This document shows, in pieces, positions 43,640 through 53,735 of a stretch of 56,221 bases of DNA. Made by a program: the position numbers and the translations under genes. The notes under the pieces are model-generated. The model was not told where the DNA came from. It made no database searches and worked only from the letters and a program-made list of their open reading frames with translations. The DNA is taken from NCBI GenBank assembly GCA_028866015.1, contig JAGWIW010000009.1, forward strand, positions 1 through 56,221, read 5' to 3'. Each line of letters opens with the position of its first letter. The stretch's first letter is position 1. The DNA is from Betaproteobacteria bacterium (GTDB lineage Bacteria > Pseudomonadota > Gammaproteobacteria > Burkholderiales > Ferrovaceae).

Positions 43640-44343
43640 TGCTGGAGCGAATTCGCGAGCAGATCGAGATCGTGTTCGAGCGCGATCCGGCGGTGCGCAG
43701 CCGCTGGGAAGTGATTTCCCTTTACCCGGGATTTCACGCCGTGCTCCTGCACTGGCTCGCCCACTGGTTGTGGCACCGCAACTGGAAATGGCTCGGACGC
43801 TTCGTGTCGCAATGTTCGCGTGGCCTCACCGGCATCGAAATCCATCCCGGCGCGACGCTGGGCCGGCGCGTCTTCATAGACCACGGCATGGGGGTGGTGA
43901 TCGGCGAGACGGCGGAAGTGGGCGACGATTGCACGCTCTACCAGGGGGTGACCTTGGGGGGCACGTCCTGGAACAAGGGCAAGCGCCACCCCACCCTGGG
44001 CCCCAAGGTGATCGTGGGGGCGGGCGCCAAGATCATCGGGCCCATCTACGTGGGTGAAGGCGCCAAGGTGGGCTCCAATGCCGTGGTGGTCAAGCCGGTG
44101 CCGCCGGGGGCCACCGTCATCGGCATTCCCGGGCGGGTGGTGGAAGATGAACACCACCAGCCGGCCAAGACCGATGACCGCTTCACCGCCTACGGACCCA
44201 CGGACGACGACAAGGATCCGCTGATCCTGGCCGTGCAGCAGCTCATGCGCCAGAACGAGGCACTGGCCGCGCAGGTGCGCGAACTTTCTGACGATTTATC
44301 GGCTCTCAAGGAAGAGCAGGGACTGAACAGACAGGAGAACTGA
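43639..44343 (+). CDS. cysE: Serine O-acetyltransferase
   Basis: A 234-residue hexapeptide-repeat acetyltransferase that makes O-acetylserine for cysteine synthesis. The N-terminal helical part (RSRWEVISLYPGFHAVLLHWLAH) is followed by the left-handed beta helix with IEIHPGATLGRRVFIDHGMG, containing the catalytic His, and VTLGGTSWNKGKRHPTLG. The C-terminal tail is long and predicted to be coiled coil (residues about 200-230). The downstream A-type Fe-S carrier gene starts 1 bp after the stop. Confidence 0.93.
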   Translation: MLERIREQIEIVFERDPAVRSRWEVISLYPGFHAVLLHWLAHWLWHRNWKWLGRFVSQCSRGLTGIEIHPGATLGRRVFIDHGMGVVIGETAEVGDDCTLYQGVTLGGTSWNKGKRHPTLGPKVIVGAGAKIIGPIYVGEGAKVGSNAVVVKPVPPGATVIGIPGRVVEDEHHQPAKTDDRFTAYGPTDDDKDPLILAVQQLMRQNEALAAQVRELSDDLSALKEEQGLNRQEN

Positions 44344-44344
44344 G

Positions 44345-44680
44345 ATGGCCGTGACATTGACTGCAGCCGCAGCCCAACAAGTGCGGCAGGCATTATCCAA
44401 GCGGGGCCATGGCGTGGGGTTGCGCCTGGGCGTGAAGCAATCCGGATGTTCCGGGCTTGCCTACGTGGTGGACTATGCCGACGAAGTGCGCTCCGGCGAC
44501 CTGCGTTTTGAAAGCGATGGCGTGCTGGTGGTGGTGGACGCCGAGCAGCTTCAGTACCTGGACGGCACGGAAGTGGATTACCGGCGCGAAGGGCTCAATG
44601 CCGCTTTCAAGTTCAACAACCCCAACGTTTCGGATGCCTGCGGCTGCGGCGAAAGCTTCACCACCCGCCCCGCCGCCTGA
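44345..44680 (+). CDS. A-type iron-sulfur cluster carrier (IscA/SufA-like)
   Basis: A 111-residue protein with the three conserved cysteines of A-type carriers: Cys35 in QSGCSG, and Cys99 and Cys101 in ACGCGES. It would pass Fe-S clusters from a scaffold to target enzymes. One such client, class I fumarase, is encoded about 3.4 kb away. AGGAG lies upstream of the ATG. The other isc or suf genes are not in this window, so IscA, SufA and ErpA cannot be told apart with certainty. Confidence 0.9.
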   Translation: MAVTLTAAAAQQVRQALSKRGHGVGLRLGVKQSGCSGLAYVVDYADEVRSGDLRFESDGVLVVVDAEQLQYLDGTEVDYRREGLNAAFKFNNPNVSDACGCGESFTTRPAA

Positions 44681-44701
44681 CCATCCGCTGCCGTCGTTTC
44701 C

Positions 44702-47700
44702 ATGAAGTTGCCGCTGCCTGAAGGTTCGGCAGACGCGCTGCTGCTGGCGCGGCTGGCCGAAACCAGCCGCCCCCTGGTGATCCTCACCGAAACCGCCGCC
44801 GAAGCGCAGCGGCTGCTGGAGGAAATCCAGTGGTGGGCTCCCGGCCGTGCCGTACACCTGCTGCCCGACTGGGAAACACTCCCCTACGACCACTTCTCGC
44901 CCCACCAGGACCTGGTGTCCGAGCGCCTGGCCACCCTCTGGCAGTTCACTTCCGGACAATGCGACATCGCCGTGGTGCCCATGGCCACCGCGCTCTACCG
45001 GCTGCCTCCGGTCAGCCACCTGGCCGCCCGCACGTTCCATATCCGCAAGGGCGAGCGCCTCGACCTCGACGCCTTCCGTGCGCAGATGACCACGGCCGGC
45101 TACGCCCACGTGACCCAGGTGGTGAAGCCGGGGGAATATTGCGTGCGCGGGGGGCTGGTGGACCTCTTTCCCATGGGGAGTGCGGTGCCGTTCCGCATCG
45201 ACCTCATGGACACCGACGTGGAAACATTGCGCACCTTCGACGTGGATACCCAGCGCACGCTCTACCCGGTGCCTGAAATCCGGCTGCTGCCGGCGCGCGA
45301 GTTTCCCCTGGACGAAGCCGGGCGCACCCGTTTCCGGGAGAATTTCCGCGAACGGTTCGAAGGCGATCCCTCGCGTTGCGCGCTTTACCGCGACGTGGGC
45401 AACGGGCTTGCACCCGGCGGTGTGGAATATTACCTGCCGCTGTTTTTCGAACAGTGCGACACCCTGTTTGACTACCTGCCGAAGGCCGCCACGATCTGCC
45501 TGCATGGGGACACCCTTGCGGCCATCCAGTCCTTCTGGCAATCCACCCGGGCGCGCTGGAACATGCTCAAGGGGGACCGCGCGAATCCCGTGCTCGATCC
45601 CGGCGAACTGTTCCTGACGGAAGACCAGTGCCTCGCGCTGGCGGCACGCCATCCCCAGGTCCGGTTGCAGGCCGGGCTGGTCCCGGACGGGCAGGCGCCG
45701 GCATTGGCCACGGCCCCCTTGCCACCGGTGGAGCTGGTGCGGCGCGCCGAACCGCCCATCGAAAAACTGGCCGGATTCACCCGCGATTTCGACGGGCGCG
45801 TGTTGCTGGTGGCGGAAAGCCTGGGGCGGCGCGAAACCATTGCGCGCATGCTGGAGGAATTTGGCTACCGCACGCAGGCCGTGGATTCCTGGGAGGCATT
45901 TGCCCAGGGGCAGATGCCGGTGGCCATCACCGCCGCGCCCGTGAGCACGGGGTTCCTGCTCACGGACGAGCGCCTGGCGGTGATCACCGAAACCGAGCTG
46001 TACAGGACCCAGGTGCGCCAGTCACGCCGGCGCGACAAGGGCGGGCGCGGCAGCTCGGACACCCTGCTCAAGGATCTGTCGGAAGTGCGGGTGGGCGACC
46101 CCGTGGTGCACGTGGATCACGGCATCGGACGCCTCCTCGGTCTCGTCACGCTGGATTCCGGTGAAGGAGCGACGGAGTTCCTGCACTTGCAGTATGCCGG
46201 CGACGACACCCTCTATGTGCCCGTGTCCCAGCTGCACCAGATCGGGCGCTACACGGGCGGCCCCAGCGAAAGTGCCCCGTTGCACAAGCTGGGCAGCGGA
46301 CAGTGGGAAAAGGCCAAGCGCCGTGCCGCCACGCGCGCGCGCGACACGGCGGCGGAATTGCTGGACCTGTATGCCCGCCGCGCCGCCCGTCAGGGTTTTG
46401 CCTTTCCCATCCGGGAACACGATTACGACGCGTTTGCAGCCGGGTTCGATTTCGAGGAAACGCCGGACCAGGCTGCTGCCATCCAGGCCGTCATGGCCGA
46501 CATGCGCTCCGGAAAACCCATGGACCGTCTCATCTGCGGCGACGTGGGTTTCGGAAAAACCGAAGTGGCGATGCGCGCCGCGTTCCTGGCCGTGAGTGCC
46601 GGCAAGCAGGTGGCCATCCTGGTGCCCACCACGCTGCTGGCCGAACAGCATTACCAGAACTTCTGCGACCGTTTCGCCGAGTGGCCGGTAAAAATAGCCG
46701 AACTGTCGCGTTTCCGCTCAGGCAAGGAATCGGAAGCCACGCTCGAGGGACTGCGCAGCGGTGCCATCGACATCGTCATCGGCACCCACAAGCTGATTTC
46801 AGACGCGGTCCGCTTTGCCCAGCTGGGCCTTGTCATCATCGACGAGGAACACCGCTTCGGCGTGCGCCAGAAAGAGCGGCTCAAGGCCTTGCGCGCCGAA
46901 GTGGACGTGCTTACCCTGACCGCCACGCCCATCCCGCGTACGCTGGCGCTCTCCCTGGAGGGCTTGCGCGATTTTTCCGTGATTGCCACGGCGCCCCAGA
47001 AGCGGCTGGCCATCAAGACCTTCGTCTATCCCCAGTCGGACAGCATCATCCGCGAAGCGGCCCTGCGCGAACTCAAGCGCGGGGGCCAGTTGTACTTCCT
47101 GTACAACGAAGTGGAAACCATGGAGAACATGCGCGACCACCTGGCCCGCATCCTGCCGGAAGCACGCATCGCCGTGGCCCACGGGCAGCTGCGGGAGCGC
47201 GAGCTGGAACGGGTCATGCGCGAGTTCTACCACCAGCAGTCCAACCTGCTGCTGTGTTCCACCATCATTGAAACCGGCATTGACGTGCCCACCGCCAACA
47301 CCATCCTGATCCACCGTGCCGACCGCTTCGGACTTGCCCAGCTGCACCAGCTGCGCGGGCGGGTGGGGCGTTCGCACCACCAGGCCTACGCCTACCTGCT
47401 CACTCCCCCTCCGGATGCCCTCACCCAGGCGGCGCAAAAGCGGCTGGAAGCGATCCAGATGACGGAAGAGCTGGGTTCAGGATTTTTCCTTGCCATGCAG
47501 GACCTGGAAATCCGCGGTGCCGGTGAAGTGCTGGGCGACTCGCAAAGCGGGGACATCCAGGAAGTGGGCTTCGGGCTGTACACGGACATGTTGAACCACG
47601 CCGTCAAGGCGCTCAAGGCGGGCGAATCCTGGGATCTGGAAGCGCCACTCGACATCGCCACGGAAATCAACCTGCATGCGCCGGCCTTGCTGCCTTCGGA

Positions 47701-48118
47701 TTACTGCGGGGACATCCGCGAGCGTCTCGTGCTGTACAAGCGGCTGGCAAACTGTGATTCGGAAGAAGATCTGGACGCGTTGCGGGAGGAACTGATCGAT
47801 CGTTTCGGGCTGCTGCCGGAACCGGCGCGGGTACTGCTGGAATGCCATCGCCTGCGATTTGCCAGCCAGGCCCTGGGCATCCGCAAGGTGGATGCCACCG
47901 GGGAACAGATCGTGGTCCAGTTCGGGCGCCACACGCCGCTCGAGCCGCAGGACGTGATCCTGCTGTTGCAGGCCCACCGCGATTTCCGCCTGGCGGGTCC
48001 GGACCGCCTCAAGGTGCTGCGCAAGGGGGCGGAACCCATGGAGCGGGCCACCCAGGTGCGCGAACTGCTGGGCATCCTGGGGGCTGCGGTGCGGGAAAGG
48101 GCCCCGCTCAAGCCTTGA
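44702..48118 (+). CDS. mfd: Transcription-repair coupling factor
   Basis: An 1,138-residue Mfd, full length. It removes stalled RNA polymerase and recruits UvrA. Order: a UvrB-homology region (1 to about 340), linker, a CarD-like RNA-polymerase-interaction domain (from VGDPVVHVDHGIGRLLG, about 465-530), a RecG-like translocase with Walker A GDVGFGKTE near residue 613 and DEEH near 714, and a C-terminal TRCF domain. The C-terminus overlaps the stop of the convergent fumarase gene by 11 bp, and no terminator is seen between them. Confidence 0.97.
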   Translation: MKLPLPEGSADALLLARLAETSRPLVILTETAAEAQRLLEEIQWWAPGRAVHLLPDWETLPYDHFSPHQDLVSERLATLWQFTSGQCDIAVVPMATALYRLPPVSHLAARTFHIRKGERLDLDAFRAQMTTAGYAHVTQVVKPGEYCVRGGLVDLFPMGSAVPFRIDLMDTDVETLRTFDVDTQRTLYPVPEIRLLPAREFPLDEAGRTRFRENFRERFEGDPSRCALYRDVGNGLAPGGVEYYLPLFFEQCDTLFDYLPKAATICLHGDTLAAIQSFWQSTRARWNMLKGDRANPVLDPGELFLTEDQCLALAARHPQVRLQAGLVPDGQAPALATAPLPPVELVRRAEPPIEKLAGFTRDFDGRVLLVAESLGRRETIARMLEEFGYRTQAVDSWEAFAQGQMPVAITAAPVSTGFLLTDERLAVITETELYRTQVRQSRRRDKGGRGSSDTLLKDLSEVRVGDPVVHVDHGIGRLLGLVTLDSGEGATEFLHLQYAGDDTLYVPVSQLHQIGRYTGGPSESAPLHKLGSGQWEKAKRRAATRARDTAAELLDLYARRAARQGFAFPIREHDYDAFAAGFDFEETPDQAAAIQAVMADMRSGKPMDRLICGDVGFGKTEVAMRAAFLAVSAGKQVAILVPTTLLAEQHYQNFCDRFAEWPVKIAELSRFRSGKESEATLEGLRSGAIDIVIGTHKLISDAVRFAQLGLVIIDEEHRFGVRQKERLKALRAEVDVLTLTATPIPRTLALSLEGLRDFSVIATAPQKRLAIKTFVYPQSDSIIREAALRELKRGGQLYFLYNEVETMENMRDHLARILPEARIAVAHGQLRERELERVMREFYHQQSNLLLCSTIIETGIDVPTANTILIHRADRFGLAQLHQLRGRVGRSHHQAYAYLLTPPPDALTQAAQKRLEAIQMTEELGSGFFLAMQDLEIRGAGEVLGDSQSGDIQEVGFGLYTDMLNHAVKALKAGESWDLEAPLDIATEINLHAPALLPSDYCGDIRERLVLYKRLANCDSEEDLDALREELIDRFGLLPEPARVLLECHRLRFASQALGIRKVDATGEQIVVQFGRHTPLEPQDVILLLQAHRDFRLAGPDRLKVLRKGAEPMERATQVRELLGILGAAVRERAPLKP

Positions 48119-49628
48119 CCGGGATTTTTCCGATCTTCACGCGCCATTCCGCGGGGCCGGTTTCGTGTACCGACTCGCCGCGGGAATCCACGGCCACGGT
48201 AACCGGCATGTCTTCCACGTCAAACTCGTACACCGCTTCCATCCCCAGCTCGGGGAAGGCCACCACGCGCGAGCCGCGGATGGCCTTGGACACCAGGTAG
48301 GCCGCGCCCCCCACGGCGATCAGGTATACCGAACGGAACTTGCGGATGGCCTCGATGGCGGTGGGCCCCCGTTCGGCCTTGCCCACCATCCCCAGCAGGC
48401 CGGTTTTCTCCAGCATCATGGTGGTGAACTTGTCCATGCGGGTGGCGGTGGTGGGGCGGGCCGGCCCCACCACTTCGTCGCGTACCGGATCCACCGGCCC
48501 CACGTAGTAAATGAAGCGGTTGGTGAAATCCAGTCCTGCGGGCAATCCTTCGCCGCGGGCAAAGAGATCGGCCATGCGTTTGTGGGCGGCGTCGCGTCCC
48601 GTGAGCAGCTTGCCGGACAGCAGCAGCGTTTCACCCGGTTTCCAGGTTTGCACGTCGGCCGCCGTGACAGTGGCGAGGTTCACGCGGCGCGCGCTGGGGG
48701 AGGCGTGCCAGGTTACCTGCGGCCAGTCGGACAGGGAGGGCGGTTCCAGTGCCGCGGGCCCCGAGCCGTCCAGCACGAAATGGGCATGGCGCGTGGCGGC
48801 GCAGTTGGGGATCATGGCCACCGGCAGCGACGCCGCGTGGGTGGGGTAATCCAGGATCTTCACGTCCAGCACCGTGGAAAGCCCGCCCAGGCCCTGGGCC
48901 CCGATGCCCAGGGCATTGACCTTGTCGAACAGCTCGATGCGCAGCTCTTCAATGCGGTTCTGCGGCCCGCGCGCCTTGAGCTGCGCCATGTCGATGGGTT
49001 CCATCAGGGATTCCTTGGCCATCAGCATGGCTTTTTCCGCGGTGCCGCCGATGCCCAGCCCCAGCATGCCCGGCGGACACCAGCCGGCGCCCATGGTGGG
49101 CACCGTCTTGAGCACCCAGTCCACGATGGAGTCGGAAGGATTGAGCATGACGAACTTGGACTTGTTTTCAGAGCCGCCGCCCTTGGCGGCCACCGTCACG
49201 TCCAGGCGGTCGCCCGGCACCAGCGACACGTGGACCACGGCCGGCGTGTTGTCGCGCGTGTTGGCCCGCTTGCCGGCCGGATCTGCCAGGACGGAAGCGC
49301 GTAGGGGGTTGTCGGGATCGAGGTAGGCGCGCCGCACCCCTTCGTTGATGGCGTCCTCCAGCGTGCCCTTGAGCGCAAAGCGCACGTCCATGCCCACCTT
49401 GAGGAACACGTTGACGATCCCGGTGTCCTGACAGATGGGGCGGCGTCCTTCGGCGCACAGGCGCGAATTGGTGAGGATCTGGGCGATGGCGTCGCGCGCG
49501 GCGGGAGACTGTTCCTGTTCGAAGGCGGCTCCCAAGGCTTTCAGGTAATCGGCCGGATGATAGTAGGAAATGTATTGCAGGCTGTCGGCGATGCTTTGGA
49601 CAAGGTCGTCTTCACGAATGGTGGTCAC
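48108..49628 (-). CDS. fumA: Fumarate hydratase, class I (iron-sulfur)
   Basis: A 506-residue single-chain, oxygen-sensitive fumarase of the TCA cycle. Cluster cysteines are apparent in RPICQDTG, AGWCPPGMLG and PNCAATRH. The C-terminal half contains the TtdB-like domain (GPARPTTATRMDKFT). The GTG at 49628 has GGGAG upstream and gives the usual length. The frame runs on to 49712 without a sensible start. It is divergent from acs with a 176-bp gap. Confidence 0.94.
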   Translation of the reverse strand: MTTIREDDLVQSIADSLQYISYYHPADYLKALGAAFEQEQSPAARDAIAQILTNSRLCAEGRRPICQDTGIVNVFLKVGMDVRFALKGTLEDAINEGVRRAYLDPDNPLRASVLADPAGKRANTRDNTPAVVHVSLVPGDRLDVTVAAKGGGSENKSKFVMLNPSDSIVDWVLKTVPTMGAGWCPPGMLGLGIGGTAEKAMLMAKESLMEPIDMAQLKARGPQNRIEELRIELFDKVNALGIGAQGLGGLSTVLDVKILDYPTHAASLPVAMIPNCAATRHAHFVLDGSGPAALEPPSLSDWPQVTWHASPSARRVNLATVTAADVQTWKPGETLLLSGKLLTGRDAAHKRMADLFARGEGLPAGLDFTNRFIYYVGPVDPVRDEVVGPARPTTATRMDKFTTMMLEKTGLLGMVGKAERGPTAIEAIRKFRSVYLIAVGGAAYLVSKAIRGSRVVAFPELGMEAVYEFDVEDMPVTVAVDSRGESVHETGPAEWRVKIGKIPVKA

Positions 49629-49731
49629 GGCAAAACTCCCGGGAAAATGCGGTCCAGAATGACACTCTACCAGAATGGCAGGGGCATCGGACGGTGGGGC
49701 GCGGCCAACCATGCGTGGCGCCGACAGGCGC

Positions 49732-49737
49732 TATAAT
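49732..49737 (+). promoter_or_regulatory. Perfect -10 box upstream of acetyl-CoA synthetase
   Basis: TATAAT stands 68 bases before the acs start. At 16-18 bp upstream no good -35 is found (around ccatgc), so transcription may depend on an activator, as in other acs genes. The ribosome-binding site GAGGGAGG is at 49792-49799. Confidence 0.45.
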
Positions 49738-49804
49738 GTCCGTTCCCGGCCTGTCTCAAGGGCACGGAGAGACAATTACATCGATAAATTGAGAGGGAGG
49801 TTCC

Positions 49805-51781
49805 ATGTCCACCGAAGCATTGCTGCAGGAAAACCGGCTGTTTCCCCCGGCCCCCGAATTCGTCGCCCAGGCCAACATTTCCGGCATGGCGGCCTACCAG
49901 GCCCTGTGCGACGAGGCCCGGCGCGACCCGGACGCCTTCTGGGCCCGGCTGGCCCGGGAAAACCTGCACTGGCACCGGCCGTTCACGCGCGTGCTGGACG
50001 AAAGCAACCCTCCCTTCTACAAATGGTTTGAAGACGGCCTCACCAACGCCTCCTACAACTGCCTCGAACGCAACATCGCGCAAGGTCTGGGCAGCAAGAC
50101 GGCCCTGATTTTCGAGGCGGATGACACCACCGTCACCCGCATCACCTACCAGGAGCTGTTTCACCGCGTGTGCCGCTTTGCCAATGGCCTGAAAAGCCTG
50201 GGCATCCGGTGCGGGGACCGCGTCGTCATCTACATGCCCATGTCGGTGGAAGGCGTGGTGGCCATGCAGGCCTGTGCCCGCATCGGTGCCACCCATTCCG
50301 TGGTGTTCGGCGGTTTTTCCGCCAAGTCGCTGCAGGAGCGCATCGTGGACGTGGGTGCCTGCGCCCTCATCACGGCCGACGAGCAGTGTCGCGGCGGCAA
50401 GCATCTGCCGCTCAAATCCATCGTGGACGAAGCGCTGGCCCTGGGGGGCTGCGAAGCCCTGAAGCATGTCATCGTCTACCGCCGCACCGGCAACCCCGTG
50501 GCCTTCGATGCAAGCCGCGACCGCTGGATGCACGAGGTGGAAGCCGGGCAGCCGGACACTTGCGAACCCGAGTGGGTGAGCGCCGAACATCCCCTGTTCG
50601 TGCTCTACACCTCGGGCTCCACCGGCAAGCCCAAGGGTGTGCAGCATGCCACCGGCGGCTACCTGCTGTGGGCGGCCCTCACCATGAAATGGTCCTTTGA
50701 CCTCAAGCCGCACGACATCTTCTGGTGCACCGCCGACATCGGCTGGGTCACAGGCCACACCTACGTCACTTACGGCCCGCTGGCCGTGGGCGGTACGGAA
50801 ATCGTGTTCGAAGGCGTGCCCACCTATCCCAATGCCGGCCGCTTCTGGGACATGATCGCGCGCCACAAGGTGAGCGTGTTCTACACTGCGCCCACCGCCA
50901 TCCGCTCCCTCATCAAGGCTTCGGAAGCGGCGCCCGACACGCATCCGCGCCACTACGACCTGTCCAGCCTGCGGGTGCTGGGATCGGTGGGTGAGCCCAT
51001 CAATCCCGAAGCCTGGATGTGGTATTACAAGAACGTGGGCCACGAGCGCTGCCCCATCGCCGACACCTTCTGGCAGACCGAAACCGGTGGCCACATGATC
51101 ACCCCGCTGCCCGGTGCCACACCGCTCGTGCCGGGTTCCTGCACGCTGCCGCTGCCCGGCATCGAAGCGGCCATCGTGGACGAAGCGGGGCACGACGTGC
51201 CCAATGGCCAGGGGGGCATCCTGGTGGTGAAGCGTCCCTGGCCTTCCATGATCCGCACCATCTGGGGCGATCCCGAGCGTTTCCGCAAAAGCTACTATCC
51301 GGCCGAGCTCAAGGGCTACTACCTGGCCGGTGACGGTGCGATACGCAACAAGGACACGGGCTATTTCACCATCACGGGGCGCATCGACGACGTGCTCAAC
51401 GTGTCCGGCCACCGCATGGGCACCATGGAAATCGAGTCCGCCCTGGTGGCCAACCCGCTGGTGGCGGAAGCTGCCGTGGTGGGACGTCCCGACGACATGA
51501 CCGGGGAGGCCATCGTGGCCTACGTGGTGCTCAAGCAGGCTCGCCCCACGGGCGACGCGGCCAGGAACATTGCCGCCGAACTGCGCAACTGGGTGGGCAA
51601 GGAAATCGGGCCCATCGCCAAGCCGAAGGAAATCCGTTTTGGCGACAACCTGCCCAAAACCCGTTCCGGCAAGATCATGCGCCGCCTGTTGCGCGTCATC
51701 GCCAAAGGCGAGGAGATCACCCAGGATGTGTCTACCCTGGAGAATCCGGCCATCCTGCAGCAACTGAAAGAAACGCTCTGA
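49805..51781 (+). CDS. acs: Acetyl-CoA synthetase (AMP-forming)
   Basis: A 658-residue ANL-family enzyme that activates acetate with ATP and CoA. Core motifs are the P-loop [12 protein letters not shown], the adenine-site TFWQTETGG, and [22 protein letters not shown]. The C-terminal [11 protein letters not shown] holds the lysine that is acetylated by Pat-type enzymes in other bacteria. The length and the sequence [20 protein letters not shown] favour acetate over propionate. It could use acetate released by malonate decarboxylase. The next gene, lptG, follows after 16 bp. Confidence 0.94.
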   Translation: MSTEALLQENRLFPPAPEFVAQANISGMAAYQALCDEARRDPDAFWARLARENLHWHRPFTRVLDESNPPFYKWFEDGLTNASYNCLERNIAQGLGSKTALIFEADDTTVTRITYQELFHRVCRFANGLKSLGIRCGDRVVIYMPMSVEGVVAMQACARIGATHSVVFGGFSAKSLQERIVDVGACALITADEQCRGGKHLPLKSIVDEALALGGCEALKHVIVYRRTGNPVAFDASRDRWMHEVEAGQPDTCEPEWVSAEHPLFVLYTSGSTGKPKGVQHATGGYLLWAALTMKWSFDLKPHDIFWCTADIGWVTGHTYVTYGPLAVGGTEIVFEGVPTYPNAGRFWDMIARHKVSVFYTAPTAIRSLIKASEAAPDTHPRHYDLSSLRVLGSVGEPINPEAWMWYYKNVGHERCPIADTFWQTETGGHMITPLPGATPLVPGSCTLPLPGIEAAIVDEAGHDVPNGQGGILVVKRPWPSMIRTIWGDPERFRKSYYPAELKGYYLAGDGAIRNKDTGYFTITGRIDDVLNVSGHRMGTMEIESALVANPLVAEAAVVGRPDDMTGEAIVAYVVLKQARPTGDAARNIAAELRNWVGKEIGPIAKPKEIRFGDNLPKTRSGKIMRRLLRVIAKGEEITQDVSTLENPAILQQLKETL

Positions 51782-51797
51782 TCGGAGGAATGCCCGG

Positions 51798-52874
51798 GTG
51801 AGACTGCTCAACCGATATCTTGCCCGGGAGGTGCTGATGGGGACGGGGCTGGTGCTGATGGCCCTGCTGTTCCTCTTTTCCTTTTTTGACCTCATCCACG
51901 AACTCAACGACCTCGGCAAGGGCAGCTATCAGCTGTGGCAGATGTTCGTGTTCGTGGCGCTGGCATTGCCGGGCCACGCCTACGAGCTGTTTCCCATCGC
52001 CGCGCTCATCGGCACGCTGTATGGGCTCAGCACGCTGGCCGCCCACTCCGAAATCACCGTCATGCGCACTTCCGGCATGTCGCGCAACAAGCTTGCCGGT
52101 GCGCTGGTTCGCGTCGGGCTGCTGTTCGTGCTGGTGGCGTTCCTGCTGGGCGAACTCATCATGCCGGTTTCGGAAGAAGCGGCCCAGCAGTGGCGCCTGA
52201 AAGCCCTCAACAATTTCGTGGCCACCCAGTTCCGCTCCGGCATCTGGGTCAAGGACAAAGGCAACTTCATCAACGTGCGCGAAATGCTGCCGGACAATTC
52301 CCTGCGCGACCTGCGCATTTATGAGTTCGATGAAGAGCACCGGCTGCGCCGCATCAGCACGGCGAGGAAGGCGGTGTACCAGCAGGAGCACCTGTGGCTG
52401 CTGTCCAACGTGGAGCGCACGGTGTTCGATGCGCGCGGCGTCCACGTGGAGCATGAGGCCAGTGCCCAGTGGGATTCGGTGCTGACGCCGCAAGTGATGT
52501 CCACCCTGCTGGTGGAACCGGAACAGATGTCGGTGTGGAATCTTTTTGCCTACATCCGCCACCTGCGCGACAACAGCCAGCAGACCGTGCGTTTCGAGAT
52601 TGCGGAATGGAGCAAGCTGCTCTATCCCTTTTCAATCCTGGTGATGATGATGCTGGCCTTGCCCTTTGCACTGCAGCGTCCCCGCTCGGGGGCGGTGGGC
52701 ATGCGCGTGATGATCGGCATCGGCCTGGGCCTGAGCTTTTACCTCGTCAGCCGTTTCTTTTCCTACATGGGGCAACTCAACGACTGGAGTCCGGCAATGA
52801 GCACACTCGCACCCAGCGTTCTTTTCCTCGGCATTGCCGCCCTGTTGGGCTGGTGGACTGAACGCAACGCCTGA
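51798..52874 (+). CDS. lptG: LPS export permease LptG
   Basis: A 358-residue YjgP/YjgQ-family protein with six transmembrane helices and a periplasmic beta-jellyroll between helices 3 and 4. With LptF and LptB2 it extracts LPS from the inner membrane. LLNRYLAREVLMGTGLVL at the start and the conserved ITVMRTSGMSRNKL coupling-helix region identify it as LptG. The GTG start has GGAGGAA about nine bases upstream. lptF, often its neighbour, is not in the window. Confidence 0.92.
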   Translation: MRLLNRYLAREVLMGTGLVLMALLFLFSFFDLIHELNDLGKGSYQLWQMFVFVALALPGHAYELFPIAALIGTLYGLSTLAAHSEITVMRTSGMSRNKLAGALVRVGLLFVLVAFLLGELIMPVSEEAAQQWRLKALNNFVATQFRSGIWVKDKGNFINVREMLPDNSLRDLRIYEFDEEHRLRRISTARKAVYQQEHLWLLSNVERTVFDARGVHVEHEASAQWDSVLTPQVMSTLLVEPEQMSVWNLFAYIRHLRDNSQQTVRFEIAEWSKLLYPFSILVMMMLALPFALQRPRSGAVGMRVMIGIGLGLSFYLVSRFFSYMGQLNDWSPAMSTLAPSVLFLGIAALLGWWTERNA

Positions 52875-52878
52875 GGCG

Positions 52879-53292
52879 TCAGGAGCTTTCGCGCACCAGG
52901 CGCAGCCCCAGCAGGCGGTCGTGCAGGAAACGGCCTTCGCGGTCCACCAGCGCCCACACCAGGCTCGCTCCCGTCAGCCATCCTGGCCAGGCCAGCAGGT
53001 AGCGGGCGAATGCAAGCCCCCAGGACGGGGGGCTGCCCACACGATCCACCAGGCGCAGGTGCCAGGTCTTCATGGGGACGGTTTGCCCCGAACGGTGCCA
53101 GAAATAGCTGAAATACAGGCCCAGCACGGCAAACAGGTAGCCCTGGTAGAACGGGCGCAGTTCGGGGTGGGCACTGTAGTGCGTGAGCATGACGAAAGGC
53201 AGCCCTGCCGCCATCAGCAGGCCCGCCACGATCAGGGCCTCATACACCATGCAGACGAGCCGCGGCCAGAGGGGCGTGCGCGCGGGCGTCAC
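52879..53292 (-). CDS. RDD-family membrane protein
   Basis: A 137-residue protein with about three transmembrane helices and RDD-family features: an Arg in PLWPRLVCMVYEALIV, the WHRSGQTVPMKTWHLRLVD segment and DREGRFLHDRLLGLRLV with the Asp near the end. Function is unknown; some family members affect ion exchange. The GTG at 53292 overlaps the stop of the DUF3106 gene (GTGA), so it is translationally coupled and is the last gene of the sigma-factor cluster. The longer frame to 53475 lies over DUF3106 and is rejected. Confidence 0.82.
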   Translation of the reverse strand: MTPARTPLWPRLVCMVYEALIVAGLLMAAGLPFVMLTHYSAHPELRPFYQGYLFAVLGLYFSYFWHRSGQTVPMKTWHLRLVDRVGSPPSWGLAFARYLLAWPGWLTGASLVWALVDREGRFLHDRLLGLRLVRESS

Positions 53293-53735
53293 TGGGCTGC
53301 GGGCGCCGGCGCGGGTGTGGGGCTGACCGCCGGCGGCGGTGGCGTGCTTGCGGCTTCGGGATGGTCGGCGCGCCAGCGGGATTTTACTTCGGCTTTTTTC
53401 TCGGGCGGCAGGCGATGGAACTGCTTGAAATTCTTTCGCGCCGTTTCGCGCTCTTCCCGCGGCAGGTGGGTCCATGCCGGAATGCGCGCTTCGAAGCGGG
53501 CCTGCTCGGCCGGAGTCAGGCTGGGGTAGTGCTTGGCGGCATTGAGCAGGCGCTTGCGCTGCAACGGAGTCAGGTTATCCCAGTCTTTCTGGGCCGGTGC
53601 CAGGATGGTTTTCTGCTCTGGCGTGAGCGCATCCCAGCGCGGGCCCGGCTCATGGGCCAAGGCTGTCCATGAGGCGGCTCCGGCGGACAGAACGGCCGCC
53701 AGTAGCAGGGCCCTCAGCGAGTTTCCTGCAGCCAT
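53289..53735 (-). CDS. DUF3106 periplasmic protein with five 18-residue helical repeats
   Basis: A 148-residue protein with a signal peptide ending near ALA (residue 27). The mature part has five repeats that begin exactly 18 residues apart: LTPEQ (37), LTPLQ (55), LTPAE (73), LPREE (91) and LPPEK (109), each followed by a charged amphipathic helix. A Pro/Ala-rich tail ends the protein. The L-T-P-x-Q pattern recalls the LTxxQ motif of periplasmic Spy/CpxP-type proteins, but homology is not proven. It overlaps the DUF3619 gene by 22 bp and the RDD gene by 4 bp. Role unknown; see findings. Confidence 0.88.
   Translation of the reverse strand: MAAGNSLRALLLAAVLSAGAASWTALAHEPGPRWDALTPEQKTILAPAQKDWDNLTPLQRKRLLNAAKHYPSLTPAEQARFEARIPAWTHLPREERETARKNFKQFHRLPPEKKAEVKSRWRADHPEAASTPPPPAVSPTPAPAPAAQ

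Noticed and set aside
49667..51919. Minus-strand 750-residue frame opposite acs
   Set aside because: It is a shadow of acetyl-CoA synthetase. The composition is typical of an antisense GC-rich frame.
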